Shown in pieces: positions 18,252-26,395 of a stretch of DNA of 64,000 nt (positions are counted from its first letter, which is position 1; every line of letters starts with the position of its first letter). Origin of the DNA: G963662905 sp965230045 (GTDB lineage Bacteria > Bacteroidota > Bacteroidia > Bacteroidales > WRLA01). Both the position numbers and the translations under genes were made by a program. Where the stretch lies: positions 682,001 through 746,000 of the forward strand of contig OZ245940.1 in NCBI GenBank assembly GCA_965230045.1. Reading direction: 5' to 3'. The notes beneath the pieces are model-generated. The model ran no database searches and was not told where the DNA came from. It saw only the letters and a program-made list of their open reading frames with translations.

Positions 18252-18271
18252 GCTGAATATTCAGCTTTTTT
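18252..18271 (+). terminator. Rho-independent terminator after cvpA
   Basis: The perfect palindrome GCTGAATATTCAGC (18252-18265) is followed by six T residues, directly after the cvpA stop. Confidence 0.7.
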
Positions 18272-18291
18272 AGCAGTTAAAAAAAATTGCA

Positions 18292-19578
18292 TTAATTTGT
18301 TTTCAGGGAATCTGAATCCAATTTAACATCCTGCTCCAGCAGAGGGATAATTTTTTCAATAAACTTATAATACACTTCCTGATGGCTGGAATCAACGGGT
18401 TTGGCCGGAGGTGATTTCATTTTTAAAGGATCGATGGGGCTGCCGTTTCTGTAAACACGGAAATCAAGATGCGGGCCGGTGGCCAATCCGGAAGAACCTA
18501 CATAACCGATTAGTTCTCCCTGTTTTACCCTTTTGCCGCTTTTGATGCCGTTGGCATATCCGTTGAGGTGCATATAAACCGTTGTGTAAACGCTGTTGTG
18601 CTTGATTTTCAGATATCGGCCGCCGCCACCTTTTTGATAGGCTTTTTTAATAATTACGCCATCGCCAATAGAATAAACCGGCGTTCCCCTGGGCGCTGCA
18701 TAATCAATACCATGATGCGGCCTGCGGATTTTCAAAACGGGATGCATCCGACTGTTGGAAAAGCGCGAACTAATCCTGCTGTAGCGTAGTGGCGCCTTGA
18801 GGAATGTGCGCCTCAGGCTGTTGGCTTCTTCATCGAAATAATCGCCGCCCAAACTGTCCTGCTCATACCAAAAGGCGTAATAAACATCATCGGCATGGCC
18901 AAAGGCCGACGCCAAAATCCGCCCACTTCCGATATTGAGCGTATCTATGTATTTCTGTTCATAAATAACTTTGTACCAATCGCCTTTCTGTATGCCGAAA
19001 AAGTCGATGGCCCATTGGTACACTTCTGATAATTTGACCGCAAGAAAGGGATCCTGTCCCTGTCCGGCCATGGCATTCCACAATGAACTTTCAATGAAAC
19101 CGGAAACAGTGTCGGTTGTTATAATAACTTTTCTGCTGCCCAGATAGATATCGAGCGAATCCCTAAGTTCAAAAACGGCATAATCTACGGCATCAATTTC
19201 ATAAATAAAATACTGGGCTTGCAGCAGGCTGTCTTTGCTTTTTAAAATATGCCAGGGCTGTCCGCGCCTGATTTTGCGCACGTCAAAAGTGTCGCGCGAT
19301 TTGCGTGCAATGCGGTCAATTGTAGCGTAATCCACATCCTGCGCCAATAGGATTTCTGCCAGATACTGGTTTTTGCCTACTTCGCCATGCTCAATATCAA
19401 AGCTGTCTTTAATAAAACCAAAATAGAGGGCCGGTGCTTCCGGCTCATTTTCTTCTGGAATTTCGGAAAAACTGCTTTCTTTCCTTTCCGCGGGATCTAT
19501 TAGAGAATACACAAGAATGAGGAAAATTGAGATTATCGTGATAAGTATGCTGTCGCGGATGAGTTTGTTTTTTTTCAT
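18292..19578 (-). CDS. M23 family metallopeptidase (LytM/peptidoglycan endopeptidase)
   Basis: M23 enzymes cleave peptide cross-links in peptidoglycan or regulate amidases. The 428-residue product has an N-terminal membrane segment (SILITIISIFLILVYSLI, about 10-27), then an extracytoplasmic region resembling the OapA/LysM-like domains that precede M23 domains (RIARKSRDTFDVRKIRRGQP, about 92-111). The M23 domain begins near residue 265. The Zn-binding motifs are seen as HHGIDYAAPRGTPVYSIGDG (His and Asp, about 286-305) and GPHLDFRVY (about 366-374), with VYMHLNGY between, so the enzyme looks catalytically competent. It has its own promoter, with -33 and -7 elements between iorB and its start. 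Confidence 0.93.
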   Translation of the reverse strand: MKKNKLIRDSILITIISIFLILVYSLIDPAERKESSFSEIPEENEPEAPALYFGFIKDSFDIEHGEVGKNQYLAEILLAQDVDYATIDRIARKSRDTFDVRKIRRGQPWHILKSKDSLLQAQYFIYEIDAVDYAVFELRDSLDIYLGSRKVIITTDTVSGFIESSLWNAMAGQGQDPFLAVKLSEVYQWAIDFFGIQKGDWYKVIYEQKYIDTLNIGSGRILASAFGHADDVYYAFWYEQDSLGGDYFDEEANSLRRTFLKAPLRYSRISSRFSNSRMHPVLKIRRPHHGIDYAAPRGTPVYSIGDGVIIKKAYQKGGGGRYLKIKHNSVYTTVYMHLNGYANGIKSGKRVKQGELIGYVGSSGLATGPHLDFRVYRNGSPIDPLKMKSPPAKPVDSSHQEVYYKFIEKIIPLLEQDVKLDSDSLKTN

Positions 19579-19610
19579 AAAGGGGCTGGCTTAATCCTGA
19601 TTTAAAAAAC

Positions 19611-19644
19611 GCAAAAGTAAGTTTTTATTGCCGGTACGGGCAAA
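19611..19644 (-). promoter_or_regulatory. Putative promoter of the M23 peptidase gene
   Basis: On the minus strand TTTG (19644-19641) and TACTTTTGC (19619-19611) are 21 bases apart, a good match to the Bacteroidota -33/-7 pattern. The -7 element lies 32 bases before the ATG. The -33 abuts the T run of the iorB terminator. Confidence 0.6.
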
Positions 19645-19675
19645 TAAAAAAGGGTGGGGAATAAGCCCGCACCCT
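19644..19675 (-). terminator. Rho-independent terminator after iorB
   Basis: Read on the minus strand, GGGTGCGGG pairs with CCCCACCC with one bulge and is followed by six T residues (plus-strand A run 19645-19650), 25 bases after the iorB stop. Confidence 0.7.
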
Positions 19676-19700
19676 ATATTAAAATCAGGTATTTTACCTT

Positions 19701-20288
19701 TTATTTTCTGTAGTTGTCCGCAAAGTCCCTTCCGGCTTTTAATGCTTTTAGGTTGAGGTTTACAACATCTTCGCCTTTGCGGCCAAAAATTGTGCGCAAA
19801 GCATTTTCCAGAGCTTCGTATTCCATTCCAAGGAAAGGAGATGCAGCGCCCAGGATAACAATATTTGCAGCTTTTGCTGTGCCCATGTCTTTTGCAATTT
19901 GTTCAGCATCAAGTGCAATGTGGTTTTTTACTTTTTTTACTTCTTCGAGCACCTTATCGGTATCCGGGTAATTGGTAACATTGATAAAAGGCTGCGTATT
20001 GGTAATGAGCCAGCCGTTTTCTTTATTGAGATAAGGCAGGTAGCGCAATGATTCCATCGGCTCTACCGAAATAATCATGTCGCATTTACCAAAAGCGATC
20101 AGGTCGGATGAGATTTCTTTATCGGAAAGGCGCAGGTGCGATTGTACATCACCGCCCCTTTGGCTCATACCATGCACCTCGGCCTGTTTCACAAAAAGAT
20201 TGCTGCCAACTGCTGCAGTACCAATAGTTGCTGCAATGGTGAGGATTCCTTGTCCGCCTACGCCGGCTAATATGATATCAGTTTTCAT
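19701..20288 (-). CDS. iorB: Indolepyruvate ferredoxin oxidoreductase, beta (gamma-domain) subunit
   Basis: With IorA it oxidatively decarboxylates aryl-pyruvates derived from aromatic amino acids to aryl-acetyl-CoA, passing electrons to ferredoxin. The 195-residue product is a complete 2-oxoacid oxidoreductase gamma-type domain. Visible features are TDIILAGVGGQGILTIAATI (residues 3-22), AEVHGMSQRGGDVQSHLRL (about 37-55), ISVEPMESLRYLPYL and NIVILGAASPFLG. It follows iorA by 35 bases on the same strand, so they form an operon ending in an intrinsic terminator. Subfamily assignment rests on the pairing with iorA. Confidence 0.92.
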   Translation of the reverse strand: MKTDIILAGVGGQGILTIAATIGTAAVGSNLFVKQAEVHGMSQRGGDVQSHLRLSDKEISSDLIAFGKCDMIISVEPMESLRYLPYLNKENGWLITNTQPFINVTNYPDTDKVLEEVKKVKNHIALDAEQIAKDMGTAKAANIVILGAASPFLGMEYEALENALRTIFGRKGEDVVNLNLKALKAGRDFADNYRK

Positions 20289-20323
20289 TGTATTCTGCTT
20301 TTAAATTCTAAAAATCCGTGCGT

Positions 20324-21931
20324 TTACTTTTTGTTTTTGAATTTGGCGCGCATGCGTTTATTAAGCGTCTGGACACATTCCCTACGCGGGATAATTACCG
20401 AAACGCCTTGATATGCAAGCTCTTCCTTCATTACGCTAACCATTTCGTCATGATATTTTTTCAATGGTTTCAATACGCGGATATGTTCTTCTTCCACACC
20501 AATTCCTTTACAAATGCTTTCAATTCGGCCATAAGCTGAGGAGTCCTGGCCACCGGTCATTCCGGTTGTGGCATTGTCGAGGATCAGCACCGTGATGGGC
20601 GCTTTATCGTTAACTGCATCGAGCAGGCCGGTCATACCGGAATGCGTGAAAGTTGAATCGCCAATTACGGATACGGCAGGCACCAGGCCGGCATCAGCGG
20701 CACCTTTGGCCATTGTGATGGATGCGCCCATATCTACACATGAATTGATGGATTCAAAAGGTGGCAATGCGCCCAAGGTGTAGCATCCGATATCGGAAAA
20801 TACTCGGCCACGGCCATATTCTTCCAGTGCTTCATTCAGCGCTTTGTAAGAGTCAATATGCGGGCAACCGGGGCAAAGTGATGGCGGACGGCCAACAACC
20901 AGGTCCGGAATGTCCATTCCGTATGTATCTTCTTTGCCCAGCGCAACAGCAACGAGGTTTGGGTTTAGTTCGCCATCACGTTTGAGCGTGCCGTCTAAAC
21001 GGCCAATAACATTGATGCCTCGTCCGAGATAGCCTTTGATCAGCTCCTCGATTATCGGCATGCCTTCTTCCAGAACGAGAATTTTTTCGCATTCATCGGC
21101 AAGGCGGGTGATGTCTTTCTTGGGAAGCGGATATTGCCCAACCTTTAATACTGGGAAAGGACATTTTCCTTCTTCATAATTTTCCATCAGATAGTTGTAT
21201 GCCAAACCACAGGCCAGAATACCCATGCTTTTGTCCTCACCATCAATATATTTGTTGAAAGCTGAAGATTCGGAATCTTCAACAAAAGCGTCCAGGGTAG
21301 TCAGTAATTTATTGTAACGCTTACGCGCGATGGCGGGAAGCAAAACAAATTGCCTGAGGTCTGCAGGAAGTTTCAGTTCGTTTTGTTGCAGTTGGTCTTT
21401 GCGTGCAACGCCGGCACGGCTGTGGGCAAGGCGGGTGGTGATACGCATAAGGACAGGCATGCCAAATTTTTCAGAAAGCTCAAAACCGTAACGGGTCATA
21501 TCATAGGCTTCCTGCTGGTTCGAAGGTTCCAAAATGGGCATTAAAGCAAATTTCCCATAAAAGCGTGAATCCTGCTCGTTTTGGCTGGAGTGCATGCTCG
21601 GATCATCGGCAGCAACAACGATCATACCGCCGTTGGCACCTGTAATTGCAGAGTTTACAAAAGCATCGGCCGCAACATTGAGCCCGACATGCTTCATACA
21701 TACCATGGTGCGCTTGCCGGTATAAGACATACCGATGGCAGCTTCCATAGCTGTTTTTTCATTTGCAGACCATTTGGAACGGATGCCTTTTTCGCGGGCT
21801 TCCTTCGAGTGCTGCACATATTCTGTTATTTCAGTAGATGGGGTTCCCGGATAAGCATAAATACCTGACATACCGGCATCTATAGCTCCCTGGGCTATGG
21901 CTTCGTCCCCAAGTAAAACCATTTTTTGCAT
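20324..21931 (-). CDS. iorA: Indolepyruvate ferredoxin oxidoreductase, alpha subunit (no C-terminal ferredoxin domain)
   Basis: This is the thiamine-pyrophosphate subunit of the aryl-pyruvate oxidoreductase. The 535-residue product begins with the pyrimidine-binding domain (MVLLGDEAIAQGAIDAGMSG, GIYAYPGTPSTEITEYVQ, MKHVGLNVAADAFVNSA). It ends in a TPP pyrophosphate-binding domain with CPGCPHIDSY, FSDIGCYTLG, GDSTFTHSGMTGLLDA and DNATTGMTGGQDSS. Archaeal IorA enzymes have a C-terminal ferredoxin domain with two [4Fe-4S] Cys clusters; here the protein stops at RRECVQTLNKRMRAKFKNKK, with no CxxCxxC motif. Electron transfer must therefore rely on another protein or only on CPGC-type cysteines. 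A second ATG three codons in is an equally possible start. Divergent from the ACP phosphodiesterase gene. Confidence 0.93.
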   Translation of the reverse strand: MQKMVLLGDEAIAQGAIDAGMSGIYAYPGTPSTEITEYVQHSKEAREKGIRSKWSANEKTAMEAAIGMSYTGKRTMVCMKHVGLNVAADAFVNSAITGANGGMIVVAADDPSMHSSQNEQDSRFYGKFALMPILEPSNQQEAYDMTRYGFELSEKFGMPVLMRITTRLAHSRAGVARKDQLQQNELKLPADLRQFVLLPAIARKRYNKLLTTLDAFVEDSESSAFNKYIDGEDKSMGILACGLAYNYLMENYEEGKCPFPVLKVGQYPLPKKDITRLADECEKILVLEEGMPIIEELIKGYLGRGINVIGRLDGTLKRDGELNPNLVAVALGKEDTYGMDIPDLVVGRPPSLCPGCPHIDSYKALNEALEEYGRGRVFSDIGCYTLGALPPFESINSCVDMGASITMAKGAADAGLVPAVSVIGDSTFTHSGMTGLLDAVNDKAPITVLILDNATTGMTGGQDSSAYGRIESICKGIGVEEEHIRVLKPLKKYHDEMVSVMKEELAYQGVSVIIPRRECVQTLNKRMRAKFKNKK

Positions 21932-21970
21932 GTGATGGATATTTTAATTTATTTTTACGTTTCGATGGAA

Positions 21971-21978
21971 CAAAACTA
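21971..21978 (-). promoter_or_regulatory. Putative -7 promoter element of iorAB
   Basis: The minus strand reads TAGTTTTG, matching TAnnTTTG, 39 bases before the iorA ATG. Confidence 0.5.
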
Positions 21979-22032
21979 ATCTATTTCTGCATAATGGACT
22001 GACCAATTTTCCTTATTTATAATTGGTTTAAG

Positions 22033-22041
22033 TATTTTTGC
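22033..22041 (+). promoter_or_regulatory. Putative -7 promoter element of the ACP phosphodiesterase gene
   Basis: TATTTTTGC is a perfect match to TAnnTTTG, 16 bases before the ATG at 22058. Confidence 0.55.
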
Positions 22042-22057
22042 CGGATATTAGATTTAT

Positions 22058-22654
22058 ATGAACTTTTTAGCACACTTATACTTATCTCCACCAAAAGCGG
22101 ATTTCTTGCTCGGAAACTTTGTAGCCGATGCTATAAAGGGTAAAAAACAAGAAATGTTTTCCGATGCTTATGCCGATGGTGTTGCCTTTCATCATTTTAT
22201 TGATGATTTTACGGATCAACACGGAACGAACAGCCAAATGCGCCAGCAGCTCCGGGGTCATTTCCACAAGTTTTCGGGCGTTGTGCTCGATATTTACTAC
22301 GATCATTTTTTGGCGAAAAAATGGGATTTGTATTCGGAGGTTCCGCTTTGGGATTATGCACGGGAGGTTTATCTGCTTTGCCTGAAGCGTCTGGAAAAAC
22401 TTCCGGGAAAAACACAGTATATCCTGCCTTATATGGTTTCCGGGAACTGGTTATACAATTATGCCAATTTTCATGGAATGCAACGGGTTTTCCGGGGCAT
22501 GTCGCGCAGAACACGTTTTGCAAGCGGAATGGAAAATGCTGTGGAGGTTCTGAAAATGCAATATTCGGGAATCGAAGAAGCTTTTGAAAGCTTCTTTCCT
22601 CAACTGGAGGCAGCAGCACGCCAACATCCGCTTTATCTCAAAAATATGCGTTGA
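22058..22654 (+). CDS. Acyl carrier protein phosphodiesterase-like protein (AcpH family)
   Basis: AcpH hydrolyses the 4'-phosphopantetheine arm from holo-acyl carrier protein; the fold is HD-like with a bound metal. The 198-residue product has the family length and signature: MNFLAHLYLSPP at the N-terminus, LLGNFVADAIKG (about 18-29), GVAFHHFIDDFTDQH (about 41-55) with His and Asp metal ligands, and SGVVLDIYYDHFLAKKW (about 73-89). The C-terminal helices (GNWLYNYANFHGMQRVFRGM) also fit. Family membership is clear; whether ACP is the real substrate in Bacteroidota is inferred. It is followed without a gap by an oppositely oriented small membrane protein gene. Confidence 0.92.
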   Translation: MNFLAHLYLSPPKADFLLGNFVADAIKGKKQEMFSDAYADGVAFHHFIDDFTDQHGTNSQMRQQLRGHFHKFSGVVLDIYYDHFLAKKWDLYSEVPLWDYAREVYLLCLKRLEKLPGKTQYILPYMVSGNWLYNYANFHGMQRVFRGMSRRTRFASGMENAVEVLKMQYSGIEEAFESFFPQLEAAARQHPLYLKNMR

Positions 22655-22861
22655 TTATTGCTCCTTGTTTGTCGGGCTGTCCAGATTTCGGCGGGCAATT
22701 TTATCCTGTGTCTTGGCACAAAATATCCCTTTCTTCTTCAGTGCTTTGTTGTTGCCTACCTGCTGCCGGGGAAAAGCTCTTTTGAAAATAATGCCAATCG
22801 ACATTGCCAGAACCACAAATGCAATCAGGACAACAGCAATGATAAGGGTTTTTGGGATCAT
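22655..22861 (-). CDS. Small membrane protein of unknown function
   Basis: The 68-residue product has one N-terminal membrane helix (TLIIAVVLIAFVVLAMSIGIIF, about 5-26) and then a basic cytoplasmic tail with VGNNKALKKKGIFCAKTQDK. That NKALKKKGI-C motif resembles a recurrent family of very small Bacteroidota membrane proteins, recalled from memory; no function is known to me. It is convergent with the preceding gene and starts 93 bases before the divergent propeller-transglutaminase gene. The conserved-looking tail and the lack of a better reading in the space make a real gene likely. Confidence 0.72.
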   Translation of the reverse strand: MIPKTLIIAVVLIAFVVLAMSIGIIFKRAFPRQQVGNNKALKKKGIFCAKTQDKIARRNLDSPTNKEQ

Positions 22862-22889
22862 AAGCAGATATTTGATGATGCAAAATTAA

Positions 22890-22897
22890 TATATTTG
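22890..22897 (+). promoter_or_regulatory. Putative -7 promoter element of the transglutaminase-like gene
   Basis: TATATTTG matches TAnnTTTG, 57 bases upstream of the ATG at 22955; a TTTG at 22871-22874 is slightly close for the -33. Confidence 0.45.
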
Positions 22898-22954
22898 TCC
22901 AATTCATTTCCTGTGACCAGAAGAATCGGGACTCCAAATTATTAATCCACTATT

Positions 22955-24568
22955 ATGAAATCACTAATCAGTAGTTTGTTTTTTTTAATGATTTATCTCA
23001 GCTCCTTTTCCTATACGGGAGAAATTTTGAAATCTTTTAAAAGCCCGGGAAAATGGCCAACCGGAATGGCCTTCGACGGACAAAACCTTTGGGTAGCCGA
23101 TCGCAAAGCGGATAAAATTTTTTGCATCGATCCCGAAAACGGGAAGCAGGTCAGGGAAATTCCGTCGCCTGCATGGTGGCCAACGGGAATGGCCTGGGAC
23201 GGTCAGAACCTTTGGTGTGCCGATATAAAAGGAGGGCTTCCCTTGAGTGAAAATTTCAACGGAAAAGTATATCAACTGGATCCTCAGAACGGAAATATTC
23301 TCAGGGCGTTGGATGTGCCTGTAGTGGCCATTACTGGCTTGTGCTGGGATGGCGAATATCTCTGGTGTACCGATCACCTCAGCCGCGAAATTGTTCAGTT
23401 CGATCCGGATGACGGAACAACCATCCGCTCCTTTAAAGCGCCAGCAAGAGATCCTCGCGGCATCGCTTTTGATGGCACTTATCTCTGGGTTTCAGACCGT
23501 ATCAGCGATGAAATTTATATGATTGAACCCGAAAATGGAAAGGTGATCAACATAATTCCTGCTCCCGGACCGTTTCCGCGTGGTATGGCATGGGACGGAA
23601 CGAAGCTGTGGAATGTGGACTCGCAAAGCGATATGATTTATCAGCTTACAGTGCGTGATGATGAAGGTTTCCGTGCCTATAATCCGCGTAAAGCCAAAGT
23701 GCGCGTTATTCAGGAGTTTACCAATTTTGGACCCGGTGATGCCCTGAGTACAACATCATATTTTGCGCTCCCGGTAGATCGGCCATCGCAGAAAATCAAT
23801 AAAATTACATACAGTAGCAAGCCGGAACGTATCCATAAGGATAGTTGGGGGCAGGAAACCGCAGTTTTTGAAAAAGACCGTTTAAAACCGGATGAAAAGC
23901 GTGAAGCCTGGATGTTGGTGGAAGCCGAGCTCTACCAGCTTGATTATTTCATTTTTCCGGATCAGGTTGGAGACGAAAGAGAAATACCTGAAGATATCAG
24001 TAAGCGTTATTTGGTGGATAATGAGAAATATCAGCTGGATCATCCGGTGATTCAAAAAGGGCTGAAAGAAGCTTTGGGCGATACCAAAAACCTTTATTGG
24101 AAAGCGCGCCGCATTTTTGATTACCTGATTGACCATATGTATTACGAAATGCAGGGCGGCTGGAATACCGCACCCACAGTTTTGGAGCGTGGAAACGGAA
24201 GTTGCAGCGAATATTCTTTTGTGTATATCGCCATGTGTCGTGCTGCCGGAATTCCTGCCCGTTATGTAGGCTCTGTTGTTTATCGTGGCGATGATGCGGC
24301 CATGGATGACGTTTTTCATCGCTGGGTCGAGATTTATTTACCGAATTTTGGTTGGATCCCGGTAGATCCCAGCCGCGGTGACCGGGACAATCCACGCGAC
24401 CAAGCCATTGCTTTTGGCCATCTGAGCAACCGTTTCGTCATCACCACACAAAGTGGAGGAGGATCAGAAATCATGGAGTGGACTTACAATGTGAACAGCA
24501 CTTATACTTCCGAACCAAAAGCATTTGTGGTTCAGGATCATTTTGCCGATTGGGAAATTGGAGAATAA
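22955..24568 (+). CDS. Secreted beta-propeller plus transglutaminase-like protein
   Basis: The 537-residue product has a signal peptide (MKSLISSLFFLMIYLSSFSYT). Five or six short repeats follow over residues about 30-230, each of the form W-PTGMA-DG-NLW-AD, with variants WPTGMAWDGQNLWCADI and DPRGIAFDGTYLWVSDR; these form a propeller like quinoprotein or lyase-type repeats. The C-terminal half is a transglutaminase-like fold with a complete Cys-His-Asp triad: Cys in GNGSCSEYSFVY (about 417), His in VFHRWVEIYLP (about 455) and Asp in WIPVDPSRGD (about 471). Such domains act as proteases or cross-linkers; no substrate is evident. There is no T9SS sorting domain, so it may stay periplasmic. The combination of a propeller with an active-looking transglutaminase core is unusual. 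Confidence 0.85.
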   Translation: MKSLISSLFFLMIYLSSFSYTGEILKSFKSPGKWPTGMAFDGQNLWVADRKADKIFCIDPENGKQVREIPSPAWWPTGMAWDGQNLWCADIKGGLPLSENFNGKVYQLDPQNGNILRALDVPVVAITGLCWDGEYLWCTDHLSREIVQFDPDDGTTIRSFKAPARDPRGIAFDGTYLWVSDRISDEIYMIEPENGKVINIIPAPGPFPRGMAWDGTKLWNVDSQSDMIYQLTVRDDEGFRAYNPRKAKVRVIQEFTNFGPGDALSTTSYFALPVDRPSQKINKITYSSKPERIHKDSWGQETAVFEKDRLKPDEKREAWMLVEAELYQLDYFIFPDQVGDEREIPEDISKRYLVDNEKYQLDHPVIQKGLKEALGDTKNLYWKARRIFDYLIDHMYYEMQGGWNTAPTVLERGNGSCSEYSFVYIAMCRAAGIPARYVGSVVYRGDDAAMDDVFHRWVEIYLPNFGWIPVDPSRGDRDNPRDQAIAFGHLSNRFVITTQSGGGSEIMEWTYNVNSTYTSEPKAFVVQDHFADWEIGE

Positions 24569-24570
24569 AA

Positions 24571-24984
24571 TCAGGAAATAATTGTGGCGGTAATCCTGCG
24601 CCTGCCGCCATAATTCCTGAACTCACAGAGGTAGATCCCCTGCCAGGTTCCCATATGCAAGTTGCCGTTTTTAATGGGAATACTTACCGAGCTTCCCGAA
24701 AGCGATGACTTGATATGAGCGGGCAAATCGTCTATGCCCTCGAAAGTGTGTTTGTAGGAACGGTCGCCTTCCGGGATCAGCTTATTGAATACCGTTTCAA
24801 AATCCACGCGTACAGTTGGATCGGCATTTTCGTTAATAGTCAGGCCGGCTGAGGTATGGCGGATAAATAAATGGAGCAAACCATCCTGTGGCAAAAGCCC
24901 TTTAAGTTCTTTTTCAATCAAATGCGTGATCAGATGGAATCCCCGGCGGAATGCGGGCAATTCTATTTCGATATGTTGAGTCAT
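24571..24984 (-). CDS. yjbQ: YjbQ/UPF0047 family protein
   Basis: The 137-residue product is full length for UPF0047. Signature sequences are GLLHLFIRHTSAGLTINENA (about 40-59) and the metal-site region HIKSSLSGSSVSIPI followed by GTWQGIYLCEFRNYGGRRR. The family is often annotated as a secondary thiamine-phosphate synthase because E. coli YjbQ shows weak activity of that kind, but the physiological role is uncertain. It lies just downstream of the gltA terminator on the same strand and converges on the transglutaminase-like gene with only two bases between the stops. Confidence 0.92.
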   Translation of the reverse strand: MTQHIEIELPAFRRGFHLITHLIEKELKGLLPQDGLLHLFIRHTSAGLTINENADPTVRVDFETVFNKLIPEGDRSYKHTFEGIDDLPAHIKSSLSGSSVSIPIKNGNLHMGTWQGIYLCEFRNYGGRRRITATIIS

Positions 24985-25004
24985 GACGGAAATTTCCCCG
25001 AAAA

Positions 25005-25030
25005 TAAAAAAAAGAGGCCATACAGCCTCT
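25005..25030 (-). terminator. Rho-independent terminator after gltA
   Basis: On the minus strand AGAGGC and GCCTCT form a stem (25030-25025 with 25018-25013), followed by a run of T residues broken once, 29 bases after the citrate synthase stop. Confidence 0.7.
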
Positions 25031-25058
25031 TAAAACAAAAAGTATTGGTATAAAAGGC

Positions 25059-26363
25059 TTAACCTTTTTTCTTTTTCACTATATCTTCGAGCATTCCTGT
25101 AGTAATCGACTTTGGACGTTCGAGCGGGAATCCCAAAGCACGGTCCCAGATAATGTTTGCCGTTATTCCGAGTGCGCGGCCAATTCCAAAGAGAACAGTA
25201 TAAAAGTCGTATTCCCGCACACCATAATGCCACTGGATAACTCCGGTTTGTGCATCAAGGTTTGGCCATGGGTTTTTGGCTTTACCGTGTTCTTTCAAAA
25301 TGGGTGGAACAACTTTATAGAGCATATCCACATATTTAAAAATCGGATCGTCCGGAATATGCTTCAGGCAGAATTCCCTTTGCATGGTGTAACGAGGGTC
25401 GGTTTTACGCAGCACGGCATGGCCATAACCGGGGATAACCTGTCCGTTGTGCAATGTGTCCCAAACGAATTGTCCAAGTTCGGCTTCTGTGGGCACCTCG
25501 CCGCCCATTTTGTCCATTAAATCCTGTAGCCAGCGCAGAACTTCCTGATTTGCAAGTCCGTGTAGTGGGCCGGCAAGACCGTTGATCATGGATGATATCG
25601 AATAATACACATCTGCCAGCGAGCTGGCAACCAAATGGCCGGTATGTGCACTAACATTTCCGCTTTCGTGATCGGCATGAATGATAAAATGCAATCGGGC
25701 CACATCATCATACGGCTTGGCAATACCCATCATATGCGCAAAGTTTCCGGCAAAGTCCAGATTTGGATTCGATTGGATGCGATTTCCGTCGCGGTATAAT
25801 TTTGCATAGATGTAGGTCGCAATTTCCGGAAGCTTGGCAATCAGGTTCAGCGAATCTTCATAGGTAGGGTCCCAATAATCCATTTTATTGAGCCCTGCAC
25901 GGTATTTCTTTGAGAAGAATGATTCACGTTGCATCGTCATGATAGCCGCCGAAAACATCGCCATTGGATGGCTACAGCAGGGGAATGCGTCCAGCACATC
26001 ATAAACATAGCGCGGTAAAATGCGCCTTTTGCTGAAATCATCGGCAAGGTCTGCCACCTGATTTTCAGTGGGAATATCTCCGGTAAGCAGCAGATAATAC
26101 AAACCTTCAACATAGGGCATTTCCGCAGAAGATGCTTTCGGAAGTTTTTCAAAGACCTCGGGCAAGGTATATCCGCGGTAACGGATTCCTTCCATTGGGT
26201 CAAGATAGGAGATATCAGTTATAAGGCTTTTGATTCCGCGCATACCTCCAATTACCTGACTTACTTTTACCTGATCAACCACAACATTGCCGTGTTTTTT
26301 TACCAGGTCATGAATCCGGGGGCGCCAGGATTCTATTTTCTCATAGAGCTTTTCTTTTAACAT
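25059..26363 (-). CDS. gltA: Citrate synthase, eukaryotic (mitochondrial-like) type
   Basis: Condenses oxaloacetate and acetyl-CoA to citrate. The 434-residue product resembles mitochondrial si-citrate synthases more than the hexameric E. coli type: LDPMEGIRYRGYTLPE near residue 55, HADHESGNVSAHTGHLV near 227, and catalytic residues His in NGLAGPLHGLANQE (about 268), His in PGYGHAVLRKTDPR (about 312) and Asp in NLDAQTGVIQ (about 371). It follows icd by 32 bases on the same strand, forming an operon that covers two successive parts of the oxidative branch of the TCA cycle; aconitase is not in the window. A strong terminator follows. Confidence 0.95.
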   Translation of the reverse strand: MLKEKLYEKIESWRPRIHDLVKKHGNVVVDQVKVSQVIGGMRGIKSLITDISYLDPMEGIRYRGYTLPEVFEKLPKASSAEMPYVEGLYYLLLTGDIPTENQVADLADDFSKRRILPRYVYDVLDAFPCCSHPMAMFSAAIMTMQRESFFSKKYRAGLNKMDYWDPTYEDSLNLIAKLPEIATYIYAKLYRDGNRIQSNPNLDFAGNFAHMMGIAKPYDDVARLHFIIHADHESGNVSAHTGHLVASSLADVYYSISSMINGLAGPLHGLANQEVLRWLQDLMDKMGGEVPTEAELGQFVWDTLHNGQVIPGYGHAVLRKTDPRYTMQREFCLKHIPDDPIFKYVDMLYKVVPPILKEHGKAKNPWPNLDAQTGVIQWHYGVREYDFYTVLFGIGRALGITANIIWDRALGFPLERPKSITTGMLEDIVKKKKG

Positions 26364-26395
26364 GGGATAATTTTCTTAACGTAAAACAAATAATA

